This document shows positions 1 through 11,546 of a DNA stretch of 64,000 bases, in pieces (the first letter of the stretch is position 1; every line of letters begins with the position of its first letter). The notes under the pieces were generated by a model, which searched no databases, was not told the origin of the DNA, and saw nothing but the letters and a program-made list of their open reading frames with translations. Made by a program: the position numbers and the translations under genes. The stretch is from NCBI GenBank assembly GCA_011033025.1, contig WFMF01000174.1, positions 291,806-355,805 of the forward strand, given 5' to 3'. Source of the DNA: Beroe forskalii (lineage: Eukaryota; Ctenophora; Nuda; Beroida; Beroidae).

Positions 1-2844
1 GTCAGGTCTTGTTTGGATTGATAACCACAATAGTTGACCAACTCCAGTTCTCAGCAACCTATATTCATTGGAATTAACAGCAAATGTTTTTTGAGCTTTT
101 CGTTTTGGAGTAATCTGTACTTGACTGAGCTCACTTATATACTTTGTTTGAGACACTGTTATTGAGAAATCATTTGGATTTTGAGTTACTTCCAGACCAA
201 GAAAAGTGAAAGCTAATTCATCATTGGATTTTATTTCAAAGCCTTCCAGCAAAGAGTTCACTAATTTATTCTCAAAACTTTGAGTTCCAGCAAACACGAA
301 GTCATCAACATGAATCGTCATCATACCATCAAGTTCTCCATTTGAATGATGGTAAAATAATGCATCATCATAGGGACATCTTATGAGACCTGATTGCTGG
401 ATCTTTTCTTTCACATTTTCATACCACATTCGTGCTGCATCAGATAAACCATAAACACATTTCTTTAACTTCCAAACAACATTTGGTTTTGCAAATTCTT
501 TGGGTGGTATAATGAAGACCTTCCTTTCAATTGGCTTTCCTTGCAAAAATGCTGAGGCAATGTCAATACTTTGCAGTTTCCATTTGTTTGTAGCTGCTAT
601 GCTGAACAATAATCTCAAGGATTCTTTCCTACATGTTGGGCTCACAGTGTCAGTACTTTGTAGCTGATCCTCTTCGAACCCCCTAGCAACAAGTCTGGCT
701 TTCTTCTTTCCTTTATTCTCTGTAAGAACCCACCTCGTTGATATTGGGTAATCATCATCTTCCATTTCATTCGTAGGAAATTCTTCAAACACTTCATTTG
801 CTTTCCATTTCTTTATCTCATCTCTCTTTTCAGAACCATATGGATCATTGTTCACAGGAGTCACAACCAGCTTCTTCTTTTCAACTTCAGATTTCTTTGA
901 GCATAGTTTTTGTATTTTATTCTGTATGTTTGTTTCAGCTTCAATGTCAACCAGATTTTCCTCACTTACTTGGGTTTCAACATTGGGTTCATTTCTGACT
1001 GCTTCAGGATCATTTGGAGTTGACAGGATATCTTTTCTCATCATGTTCAGTGCATCTGAAAACTCATTGGTGGAGCTTTCCTGCACATGTTCTTCATTTG
1101 GTGGATTGTTGCCACTGTTGGAGTCTGAAACTTTACCATACAAGTCATTTACTTTTACAAGTCTGGCTCTATGACATCGTATAAGATATCCTCCATGTCT
1201 TACAAATATGACCTTACCATCAATACCAGCAATGCTACCTGGACCTTTCCAGCGTTTATCATTGTCTCTCTTGTAGTAAACAAGATCACCAAAATTCAAA
1301 TCTTCAGAATATACATCTCTAGTTTTGGCTCTGATTGCACGGCGAATCTTTTCACTTGCCTCTGATTCCATCTGTGCACGCCTAGCAACATAAATTGCTC
1401 TTATCTGATGAGCCACTTCTTCACTTGGGCTTTCATCTTCCACAATGGTAGGGCTTGAATATGGATCATTTATGGATGGTAGATTTGGATTTTTACCAAA
1501 CATCAATTGGTAAGGAGAGAAACCATTGATGTTGGATAGAGAGTTTTTTGCATGTGTAGCCCAAGCAAGTGCTGTTTCAACTGAACATCCTGTTTCCTCA
1601 ATAATCTTATCAACATTACTTGCTATCATTGCATGATGTCTCTCAACTAAACCATTACTCCATGGTGCTTCTGCACCTGTTGTTGCCACATGTACATTCA
1701 GCTTTTCACACATATCCATACAACTGCTGTTGACATATTCTCCACCATTATCAAACATCAATTTTTTGGGTGTTCCAAAAATTGCAAACCAATGTGTAAA
1801 AATGCTATTGACAATCACATCTTTGTTCTTGGACCTTACAACTTTAGATGAGGAAAAACGTGACTTGTGGTCAATCATATGTTGGAAATAGATATTTTTC
1901 TCAGCATCATATACTTTGATATCCATGGCAACTGTATCATTGCAATCCTTTGCAAGAGGCATGCAAACTATAGGTCTGTTCTTTGGATGAGTATATCTTC
2001 TACAAACTTCACAAGAAGAAGAAACTGTGTCAATCTCTTGTGATAGCTCTTTGCTCAATTTTCCACTTGCTCTCACTAATGACTTTAGACTGTCACTGGT
2101 AGGATGAGCAAATTGTTTATGCAACTTCTTGGCTATAACAGAAAGCTTTTCTTCCTCTTCAATATTCAAAAATACATTTCCTGCACTGCAGACACAAACT
2201 TCATTATGAACTGACATTTTGCTAATAGGAATGCTACAATGACCAGTCTCAGTGAAAATTATATTTTCTTTATTCCCAAAAGCTTCAACAGTATCTTCAT
2301 TGAAATCCAACACCATCTTTGCTGACTTCATTGTCTGCTTACTGATTAACAGAGGAATTTGATCATGAACTACTTGAGCAGCAATAGTGATAGGCATTTT
2401 GCAAACTAAAGCAGGAAAACTGCATTTTTCTGATGATTCTGTTGGAACATTATCTCCAAAGCGAAATGAAACCTTATTTTTCTCATATTTGACCTTATCC
2501 CTATCAGTTGGGCTCAAAGAATCAAGATAAGCATCTAGCCAATCTTTTCCACAAACAGTTATATTGCAGCCACTGTCAAGAACAGCAAGTCCAAAGTTCT
2601 GTTTAGTAAAATCTTTCATGACATCTTCATTTGTTGACTGGATATGTGGAGCATTTTGAAATAATGTTATGTCATTTGGATAAAAATGCTTATCAGGACA
2701 TTCTGCTGCAAAATGATATATTGATCGGCAGTTATTACATACCATCACATTGCCAAATCTGTCTTTAGGGTTAGTTTCTTTTCTTTTTGAGCTGTCATTT
2801 GTGGTAACATCATTCCTCCAGTTTGATCTGTTTTTCTTGGACCA
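1..2844 (-). CDS. pol: Copia-type retrotransposon pol (partial, runs off left edge)
   Basis: The minus-strand frame is open from a stop at about 2845 to the window start, with no stop seen in the stretches I checked. In order it shows: a CX2CX4HX4C zinc knuckle (about 2700-2735); an aspartic protease motif LDSGCN (about 2565-2582); an integrase H/C zinc region with CEVC (about 1985-2130); integrase catalytic acids in a DIKVYD segment (about 1905-1925), MFDNGGEY (about 1735-1760) and NGLVERHH (about 1630-1660); and reverse transcriptase with LVARGF, YGLSDAARMWY and the active-site HVDD (about 305-330). Integrase before RT is the Copia order. RNase H would lie beyond the window. HVDD replaces the more usual YVDD. 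The frame lies at -1 relative to gag and overlaps its end, so expression needs a frameshift or the copy carries a small deletion. Confidence 0.9.
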
Positions 2845-3665
2845 TTATTGTAGGAGCCTCTGCTACGAAAATTCTGAAATTGTCTTCTATTATTGTAGTT
2901 TTGTTGTCTTGGGTTTCCTCTATATCTCGAATTACCACGACTGTAATATGTTTGATATCCTGAGCTATCACTTTCAGTAGGGTCATCATTGTATTCATCA
3001 AAAGATGAATAATACATATTTTCTTCTGGTTCAGTCTTCACTTTAATATCAAATGACTTCTTTTCCACACTATCATCCTCAGATTTGACTGATACAGGTT
3101 CTTCTAGCTCAGTGATTCTTTTGAGGGTATCTTTCATATTCTCATAAGTCAAATCTCCAACAATTGCTACAGCTACTGAGTACTTATATTCACTAACATT
3201 AGCACTTCGAAGTAATTCATATGCAAGGACTGGAGATGGCAAATTAATTTCATGATCTTGCAGACGTTTCACAAGTTTCTCAAAATCCAAAACATAATCC
3301 TTGATACTCTGCTTATTCTTTCTTGTAAGTTTACGAAATGAGTCATATGCATTAAACTTTTCCTTTGCCAAATCATCCATGTAAATCTTGTCAAGCATCT
3401 CCAAGAGGCAATCCACACCAGTTAGCTGTTTTGGTTGATCATCAATGGTAACAGTTTTTCCTTTTTGCAAGTCATCTATTGACATATCTAACGCAACACT
3501 CTTTGCTTTCTCAGGGAGCTTCAATAGCAAGGTCCCTGCCTGCTTCTCAGCATCAACATTTGTTATTGAGGTCCATAGCCTGACCTCCTTCTTGAAATTC
3601 ACATAACTCTCTTTTATCACTGGGATTGGTGGCCCATGTTTTGATTCAGTTTCTGTTTCAGACAT
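2745..3665 (-). CDS. gag: Copia-type retrotransposon gag
   Basis: A 306-codon ORF with an ATG directly after the presumed primer-binding region. The first about 200 residues are mixed alpha-helical sequence of the Copia gag type, with a segment near residue 100 containing RKNKQSIKDYVLDFEKL that fits the capsid helices. The C-terminal about 90 residues are rich in Arg, Gly, Asn and Tyr (RGNSRYRGNPRQQNYNNRR), typical of a nucleocapsid-like RNA-binding tail. The zinc knuckle expected at the end of gag is not in this frame; it sits in the overlapping pol frame. Gag forms the particle that packages the element RNA. The last about 30 residues, after the frame divergence near 2840, are probably not ancestral. 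Confidence 0.85.
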   Translation of the reverse strand: MSETETESKHGPPIPVIKESYVNFKKEVRLWTSITNVDAEKQAGTLLLKLPEKAKSVALDMSIDDLQKGKTVTIDDQPKQLTGVDCLLEMLDKIYMDDLAKEKFNAYDSFRKLTRKNKQSIKDYVLDFEKLVKRLQDHEINLPSPVLAYELLRSANVSEYKYSVAVAIVGDLTYENMKDTLKRITELEEPVSVKSEDDSVEKKSFDIKVKTEPEENMYYSSFDEYNDDPTESDSSGYQTYYSRGNSRYRGNPRQQNYNNRRQFQNFRSRGSYNNGPRKTDQTGGMMLPQMTAQKEKKLTLKTDLAM

Positions 3666-3678
3666 TTCCTGCTATCAC

Positions 3679-3832
3679 TGTTAACTTAGTAAATGATGAC
3701 TAGTGATACAACAGGATTATGAATATATAAATATAACAAACAATCAAATCAGCCTCTTGGAGATCTTCTCTTCTATCTTCTTATATACCACCAGACATAT
3801 CCTAGAAGGAGTAGATAAATCAGAGATCAACA
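3679..3832 (-). repeat. Probable 5' LTR of the Copia element
   Basis: About 154 bp immediately upstream (minus sense) of gag, beginning TGTTGATCTC and ending AAGTTAACA, so it has TG...CA termini with short inverted ends (TGTT/AACA). It contains a TATA-like GGTATATAAGAAG on the minus strand, suitable for a promoter. The partner LTR is outside the window, so identity between LTRs cannot be tested. The boundary was chosen from the terminal motif only. Confidence 0.55.
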
Positions 3833-4734
3833 TCTAGTGCAATTTTATGTCGTCTACTGCTACTCAGTATTTAGGTCATCTTTCTAAGTCTCCACGACAA
3901 TATCGTTCAGCTCACATCTTGATCTACACTTACAGTAGATACAGCCCACCCCTTCCATCAGCTCTGACCGGATGTTATCAGAAATCAATCAAACAACTAT
4001 CAAACAACTGCAAGAAATTCATTAATAACACCAGAGCAGAGTGTCCTGGCTGGGAAGAAGCATTTCTTCAAGATATTTCTCACCCTGATCTACCACCCTG
4101 AGCTCCATTCCTCACCAATGTGAAAGTTGCAGCTATCGCTGTGATGAGTCAGAAAAGTGTTGGGGAGTGGAGAACCATCTTGATGCCGAGAGGAGGAGAG
4201 GGGGCTCCTCTCAGGAGTCGAGGCAAAGTAGTGGGGGTGAATAAGACCATGAACAACAGACACGAGGGAAGTCATGGCATCTTTCCTTGGTTATAACTTA
4301 GAAGCCACATTATTGTATTTTGTGATAAAAATTAAAATGTATCATCCATCGATAGCTCTCCACTCCCCAACTCTTTTCTGACTAATCACAGTGATAGCTG
4401 AAACTTTTACATTGATGAGGAATGGAGCTCAGGGTGGTAGATCAGGGAGAGAAATATCTTGAATAAAAGCTATTTCCCAGCCAGGACACTCTGCTCTGGT
4501 GTTGTTGAATTTCTTGCAGATGTTGGAAACAACACAGGAGATGAGGACCATCTGTGAAGCATATCCACAGCATACTTTCTATGATCTGATAACATCCGGT
4601 CAGAGCTGATGGAAGGGGTGGGCTGTATCTACTGTAAGTGTAGATCAAGATGTGAGCTGAACGATATTGTCGTGGAGACTTAGAAAGATGACCTAAATAC
4701 TGAGTAGCAGTAGACGACATAAAATTGCACTAGA
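3833..4734. repeat. 0.9 kb palindromic (foldback) element
   Basis: The sequence starting TCTAGTGCAATTTTATG at 3833 reappears inverted, ending at 4734. Arms can be followed inward through paired segments (for example 4098-4190 against 4350-4440) to a centre near 4280. The right arm carries a short replaced stretch around 4520-4580. ORFs appear in mirror image on both strands (starting MSSTATQYLGHLSKS) and are by-products of the symmetry, not genes. No transposase is seen. The left end abuts the Copia LTR. Confidence 0.75.
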
Positions 4735-5306
4735 TGTGTTCAAGGATATATGCATCAAATATACCATTAAAAACTTGATTTTGCCCATGCGATAGCATAG
4801 AAATGGGGTGAAAGTCAACTATTATGAGGTTTTTCAGGCTATAAATAGATCTAATGTTGATCACAAGAGTTCAGGTTCATCGATCTGACATGTAAAAAGA
4901 CAATTTATGATGCTTTTTTAATTGTAAATTGCTCAGTTTGTAGAAGGATAGAAATTTCGTGATTATTGGGCCAATGCGCTTACAGCGCATGAACAAAATC
5001 GCGAATATCTCGGAAAGTAAAGCTCGAATCGTCTTAGAACCATCGTCTGCCTGGCATAATCCGACCATTGCGGTCATTTTAAACACCAACGTTTGCTCCC
5101 AAATCTAAAAGGAAGCTGAGATAGCCCAACTCAAAGTTTGCGTATGGCCCAATTTTGGATTTGGGCCAAATTTGAGCCAAACGCCACACTTACAGTTAAC
5201 GAGTCCCCACTAACTTTGTTTTTATCCACAATACGAAGCCATTCCAACCCTCAAAACAAACGCCGTCCAAAATGCATACTCAACCCTACCTGGCTACTCG
5301 AATATA
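4735..5306. other. Gene-free spacer with fragment of the 3.4 kb palindrome family
   Basis: No credible gene. Around 4975-5110 there is a degraded match to the near-terminal part of the palindromic element at 25781-29189: the segment around TTGCGGTCATTTTAAACACC resembles 28973-29010. The rest is AT-rich, without recognisable content. Confidence 0.4.
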
Positions 5307-6791
5307 AGCTAATTTTTCGCCTTGTTAGACTACATGATGAGTGAATAAGAGTGGTGGGCAATTGTATCCACTTGTAGTGTTTTATGACAAAAGGGCAATC
5401 TTTGGCAACCATGGAAAACTTTGGGAAACACTTTTTTGGCAAACTCCAAAAAAGTGGAAGCATTTGCCAGAGTTTGCCAAAAATAAAACACCTTTTTGGG
5501 TATTTCTCCCATATAAACGGCTCTGAGTGACGTCACAGATCTAAACGTCAATTTTTCTGTATCCTAAACCTAACCATAACCCCAACCAAAACCCTAACCT
5601 TAATCCTAACCCTAACCCTAACAAATCTTGACCCTAATCCTGACCCTAACCCTAGTCCTTAAAGCGCTAGGTGCGCTTAATTATATTTTTCTGAGTGACG
5701 TCATTGTCATAGATAATGAAGGCTCCAGTTTATATGGGGGACAATGCTTTAGGTACCCATAATATGCTTTTCAAGGATTCTGAATCGATTCCCATTTCCC
5801 AAGGTCTGTTTTACATTCTGATGTTACATAGATGTTATATAGTTTGGGGGAGAGACCACATCCACTTTGATTAGAGTAGAAGGCTACAGTAAAAGAAGAA
5901 GAATAAAACTTTATTATTGGAATTTAGCATCGCTAAACACGTATGTATATCCCTGTTTGTGTTTTGCGGCGCGTAGGGAAGCGCTGGGCTGGTGTCCCGT
6001 ATAATTTCGGAGCCTTCATTATCTATGATGATGTCACTCGGAAGAATAAAGTATGCGCATTTAGCGCTTTTCCAGTTTTCCTAGGCCCGCACGGGTGTGT
6101 GTGTAGGCGCCGCGCGCTTCCCTGTTCTGAGGAAGCGCGCCGCGCGACGACAACAGTGAACAGGGATGTAGTGATATACGCGTGTTTAGCAAGATCAGGA
6201 TTAGGGTTCCTAAGCCCGCATAGGTGTGTACGCGCCGCGCTTTCCTTGGGGAGGACACACTGGGGAATCGCGCCGCGCGAGCCACACAGGGATATACGTG
6301 TTGAGCAAGGATTAGGGTCAGGATTTTTTAGGTTTAGGGTTAGGATTAAGGTTAGGGTTTCTGTTAAAGCAATAATTTGGTTAACGATACCAAAAGATTG
6401 ACGTTTAGGTCTGTGACGTCACTCAACCAGAGTCCAGAACTATATGACACATTCTGAGCACCCATGGAGGCTCAGAAATTGATGGATTTCTCCCATCCCT
6501 AGCGTGCAACACTCGGAAATTCGGAGGGTCGTGTTGCATACGGAAAACGCTGTGTGGGCAGCGGAGGGTAGGGTAACATCCTACACGCTTAAAAACCGTC
6601 TGCATTTTCACATTAATTTACCCGTAGGTCGTTGTCTAACGCCTGGCAACGTTGTCAGGCGTTGCCTGACTCCCTCGCGCGCGCGAAGCGCGCGCGCCAC
6701 GACTCGCAGAGTCGTCAGACAATGGCAACGCCTGACAAGTAGGTCGCGCCAATTCTTAACCATCTGGTAAGACAAAGCCGAAGGTGTATCC
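5307..6791 (+). repeat. Repeat element with telomere-like tracts (left copy)
   Basis: About 1.5 kb that recurs in reverse orientation at 51508-53143. It holds CCCTAA-type tracts (about 5567-5650) and a TTAGGG-type tract (about 6300-6360). It also holds internal inverted repeats around GACGTCAC, GC-rich hairpins made of gcgc-type palindromes (6100-6300, 6670-6710), and an AATAAA-containing stretch near 5905. Predicted ORFs are short and lie across hairpins; none resembles a transposase. The element class is not identified. Confidence 0.6.
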
Positions 6792-8919
6792 GATGCCGGA
6801 CTGTCGGAGAACCTTTGTAACGTACAGTCAGTGCATCTCAGCTGCAGCTTCAACCAATGATGTTGCACCACTCATTCTGTGCCATGGTCATTACTGTTAC
6901 CCGAACCCCTTTTTGGAACCCAATATATGATTGCCATATATGGTTGCCATAACTTACAAGACAACACATATTAAATTTACTGAGGAAGGTGCTTATCACC
7001 ATATGGAGTTTTCTGAAGACAAGAGATAATATTATCATTTTCAATGTTGAATTAAAAAGAAATCTTTCTTCAAGACATCAATCTGCAAGACTTTTCTCCA
7101 ACTCCGTACTTGAACACCAACATGATCCCTTTCGGTAATCCAATGTGGAGAGCAGCAGGATCCAAGTGAGTCACACCAAGATGAGTGGTGTGCAGGCATC
7201 TTCAGTCCAATACCTACCTCAGCTTTCGGGGTGTTTAAATTGCGAGAGCTTTTTATGAGGTAGGCCCCCAAGCAGTCACCCCCTGGTACCAGGGTATAGC
7301 ACCGTCAAGTGCAGTGACCACCTGCCTGAATGAAACTGAAACTTGCTCTTTGGTCTTTGTTTGTACTCCAAGCATCAAGAAATTAAGCAAAACACTTAGT
7401 GAAGAGAAGCAGAGGACCGGTGGATGGATCCGGGTTATTTGTGTCCTTTTACGTTGCACATTAATAAAATTAATGAGAAGTGGCATGCATCCTGATCCAA
7501 TACTTCATCTTGAGAGATGCTTCTCCTGAAAATCAGGGTTAAAACATTTTTGTATTCTCAAAACTGGCAGTAAATCAGTGGTGAAAAGTATATCTGATTT
7601 GAATCCATTATTGAATTCTTAGTGTTTTACTATGGGGTCCCCCTCAGTCAATGCTATAAGCAATCAAGTTCAACTATTAAATACTTTGCTATTATTGTTC
7701 ATAAGAGAGAGTTCTGTGGGAGAGTTCTGTGGCTTGACTACAAAGATGACTGTATTTGTTCTACAAAGAAGATTGTTCATAATCTGTTTTAAAAACACAA
7801 TATATTTAATTAACTAACTTTTTATAACCCATGTCTTAGGGCACTTCAAAGTGCTTCTATAATTCAATCAGTATGTTCTAGTTTTTGAGGGTACATTTTA
7901 TTATGTCATACTGACTATATTTATATTTGAATTGAAAAGAAATCTTTCTTCAAGACATCAATCTGCAAGACTTTTCTCCAACCCCATACTTGAACACCAA
8001 CATGATCCCTTGAGGTAATGCAATGTTGAGAGCAGCAGGATCTAATTGAGTCACACCAAGATGAGTAGAGTGCAGGCATCTTCAGTCCAATACCTACCTC
8101 AGCTTTTGGGGTGTTTAAATTGTGAGAGCTTTTTATGAGGTAGGCCCCCAGCAGTCACCCCCTGGTACCTGGGTATAGCACCGTCAAGTGCAGTGACCAC
8201 CTGTCTGAATGTAACTGAAACTTGCTCTTTGGTCTATGTTTGTACTCCAAGAATCAAGAAATAAAGCAGAGGACCGGTGGATGGATCCTGGTTATTTGTG
8301 ACCTTTTATGTTGCACATTAATAAAATCATTGCAAGTGGCATCTGGCAAAAGATGGTTAGTAAATACAGATATTGCTGCCACACAACTTGCTTCATCATT
8401 ACACCCAATATCATGGAAACTTTTCTTACAACTCCATCACTGAATGGCATGGGTTACAATAGTCTATAGCACACTTACATGTATTACAATTTCCATCCAC
8501 GATTTTGTTGGAAGCAGTAATCTCTGTGGAAATATCTGAAGAGGATGCTGCAGCTGAAGATGCTGTAGCTGTTTATGTTGAGCCACACTTTGTAACCACT
8601 ACTTGCATTGGTTTTCAAACCAGGACAATATTTACATCGACCTGTAACAATGCTGAGGACTCATTAACCCCCACCTTTGTATTTCAAAAGGAAACACAGC
8701 AAGTTGTCAAATGAAGGTGAACTCAGGATGTGGATTTCAGAGTCCTCAGTTAGTTAGTTTAATGTGTTGTGTTGTAGGTTTAAAACTATCTACCCTGAGA
8801 TTGATTATTTTTTAAATATGATAATTAATTGTTTTGAATATACCAGTGTTTGCATGGAGATATGATGAGTGCACCAGATGAAAGCTTCCTCAAAGAAATA
8901 GAGTGATCTTTCTTTAGTC
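6792..8919 (+). other. Upstream region of MAP4K copy A
   Basis: Homology with the region upstream of copy B starts near 6976 (matching 24915). Within it, 7043-7540 and 7926-8340 are near-identical direct duplicates; copy B has only one, later split by a palindrome at 25781-29189. A short ORF around 8505-8714 is conserved with 29600-29808 but I do not recognise it. A splice-acceptor-like TTCTTTAG ends just before the exon 1 ATG, so a 5' non-coding exon and the promoter may lie here. Confidence 0.45.
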
Positions 8920-10974
8920 ATGTCATCAGCCATACCAAATGCCATCAACAGTAACTTGGTTTATTCCAAAAAGAATCCCCAACAAGATATTGAACTCCTG
9001 AAAAAATTGGGAGTGGAACATATGGTGATGTGTACCATGTAAGTCCTTCCATTCCTCAAAAAAATATTTATTTATATAATTTGATCGAATTGATTGATTA
9101 ATTAAGTAATTTTTAAAAGCACAGTTTCATTGTCAGTCCTCCCCATTATAAGTCTACTCTAAACCATTTCAGGCAAGATATATTGAAGGAGGAGCTGAGA
9201 CTGCAGTAAAAATTGTTAAAATTGATGCTGGAGATGACTGGGCAGCTATCCAGCAAGAGGTTTCTATACTTCCTATTGAAGATTACATCAATTAGTAACT
9301 TTTATATTCTTCATAATTTGATGCTGGGCTCTATTTATATCTTGATTATGTGAATGAACTTTTCAGGTTATCATTTTACAAGAATGTAAACACCCAAACA
9401 TTGTTGCTTACATGGGCAGTTATCTCAGCAAAGAGAAATTATGGATTACCATGGAATACTGTAGTGGAGGTTAGTTCTTATGCCCTTCATACAGCTGCCC
9501 TGATTTGTGTTTTAACTTGTTCTGTGCTTGCCAGCACCCTGATGAAGCAATGTTGTGATTTCCAATAGGCAAAATTTAATTGGCATTAGGTGTCAGCCAA
9601 GTGACAGTATCACTTTCGTGGCATTAAATTAACATATTGTACCATGATCAGTTATACTCCACTAGAAATTGCACAGTAGCAATTCACTTTAATTTAATGT
9701 AATTTGTGCAGGAAGTGTACAGGATTTGTACAGAGTGAATGGTCCTCTGTCAGAGAACCAGATTGCATTTGTAAGCAGAGAAACACTCAAAGGGTTGTCC
9801 TATCTACACCAGCGCTCAACTGTCCACAGGGATATTAAGGTCAGAGAGTTTGTATATCTAATTTCCATTGTCCATTGTCCATTGACCATAAATATCTCAA
9901 ATACAGTACTGAAGTTAGACTTAGTTACATTAGTGGGGAAAGTCTAATTTTTCTCTAAATGCGCATATGGTAACATAATATTAAACTTTTCCAGGGTGCA
10001 AATATTCTATTGTCTGTTATGGGATGTGTGAAATTGGCTGATTTCGGTATTTCTGCAACAATCACTGAGACGTTGGGCAAGAGAAAATCGTTCATAGGCA
10101 CTCCTTACTGGTAAGCAGCAGGCATTGGACATTGTGTAATGAAGATTGTAAATCAATCAACGCTGTAATGAAGTAATATGCAGAATGAAGATTCTAAATA
10201 ACCACTAGATAGATATGGGGCCCAAAAACGGTGTGTGGTGCACTTTGTACTGCACAATCACCCTACCCAACTGATGGCCCGTTTCTGAGCCCAGAGCATA
10301 TCTTACCTTCTCATATAAATTACTTGCAAGTTGAATGCATGAATGACCAAAATTGACCTATTTGTAAAAATAACCTAGAATATTTGTCCTTGAATGCATG
10401 ATTTTTATTTAATTTTGATATCCATACCTATAAATATATTATTTTTTTAGATATAAAATTACTCAAAAACCCTCAAGACATGAGTTTGTCTAATCGCTGC
10501 CACTTTGTACTGTGTTTTGTAGATTACAATAATAGGGTGTAATAGAATTTTGTAAATTTGCCAAGTATTATTCTATTTAGCCTTATTTCACGTCTTGTTT
10601 TTCCAAAATGAAGTTCACTGGCTCCCCACAGGATGGCTCCAGAGGTAGCTGCAGTTGAGACAAAGGGTGGATACGATCACATGTGTGACATCTGGGCAGT
10701 AGGTAATTGCCATGTTGTTATCAAAGGCTAGAGCATATTCTATAATTCTAAATAATTAAGAACTAATTCGAATTACTGCTAAGGAGTGCACTGAGATATA
10801 AACTGCTCACCCCACCCAGGAATAACTGCTATTGAGTGCGCTGAGATGCAACCCCCATTTTACGAGATGCACCCCATGAAGATGCTGTACATGATGACCA
10901 AAAGCAGTTACAGATCTCCAACTCTGAAACAGAAGAGCAAATGGTTTCTTGGATCAAGTTATATGTCTATGTAG

Positions 10975-11209
10975 TGTGTACAGTGTGTACAGTGTGTACA
11001 GTGTGTAGTGTGTGCAGTGTGTACAGTGTGTACAGTGTGTACAGTGTGTACAGTGTGTGGCAGTGTGTGACAGTGTGTGGCAGTGTGTGGCAGTGTCTGG
11101 CAGTGTGTGGCAGTGTGTGACAGTGTGTGACAGTGTGTGACAGTGTGTGGCAGTGTGTTACAGTGTGTGATAGTGTGTTACAGTGTGTACAGTGTGTACA
11201 GTGTGTACA
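10975..11209 (+). repeat. 9-bp minisatellite in intron 7 (copy A)
   Basis: Tandem units close to GTGTGTACA, with a middle block of variants GTGTGTGGCA/GTGTGTGACA. It lies just inside intron 7 of MAP4K copy A, after the GTTTCT donor of exon 7. The same array in copy B is about 830 bp. Confidence 0.9.
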
Positions 11210-11546
11210 GATAGTGATCAAATCACCATCTCGTGTTGATTGAAACAGTAGAATGAAAGCATATAATATGATGTTATACAATCTATTGACAGGTCTCAGA
11301 AGTTCCACACCTTCCTAACTCAAGCGCTCACTAAGAACGCCAAGAAGCGTCCCACAGCTGACAAACTCCTTTCTCACCCCTTCGTGAACCAGTTCCTATT
11401 GGGTGATCTCCTCAAACCACTCATAGAGGGGACTCAGGCCCAGGTACAAGGGAATGTGTTTGTGTGGGTCTGCGGTGGTTTTGTAAGCCTTCGTTACTAT
11501 AGATTCTGTGATATGAGAAAGAACGTGGCGGCTAAACTTAAAAAGA

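Noticed and set aside
3847-4720. Paired genes encoding MSSTATQYLG proteins on opposite strands
   Set aside because: Mirror-image ORFs in the arms of a palindrome; no family similarity.
5567-6360. True chromosome end (telomere)
   Set aside because: Tracts are short, imperfect, in both orientations and internal to a dispersed element, with genes on both sides.
8505-8714. Conserved ORF (ISVEISEEDAAAEDAVAVYVE region) upstream of both MAP4K copies as a gene
   Set aside because: Conserved only because it lies in the duplicated block; no recognised family and no start or splice context worth calling.
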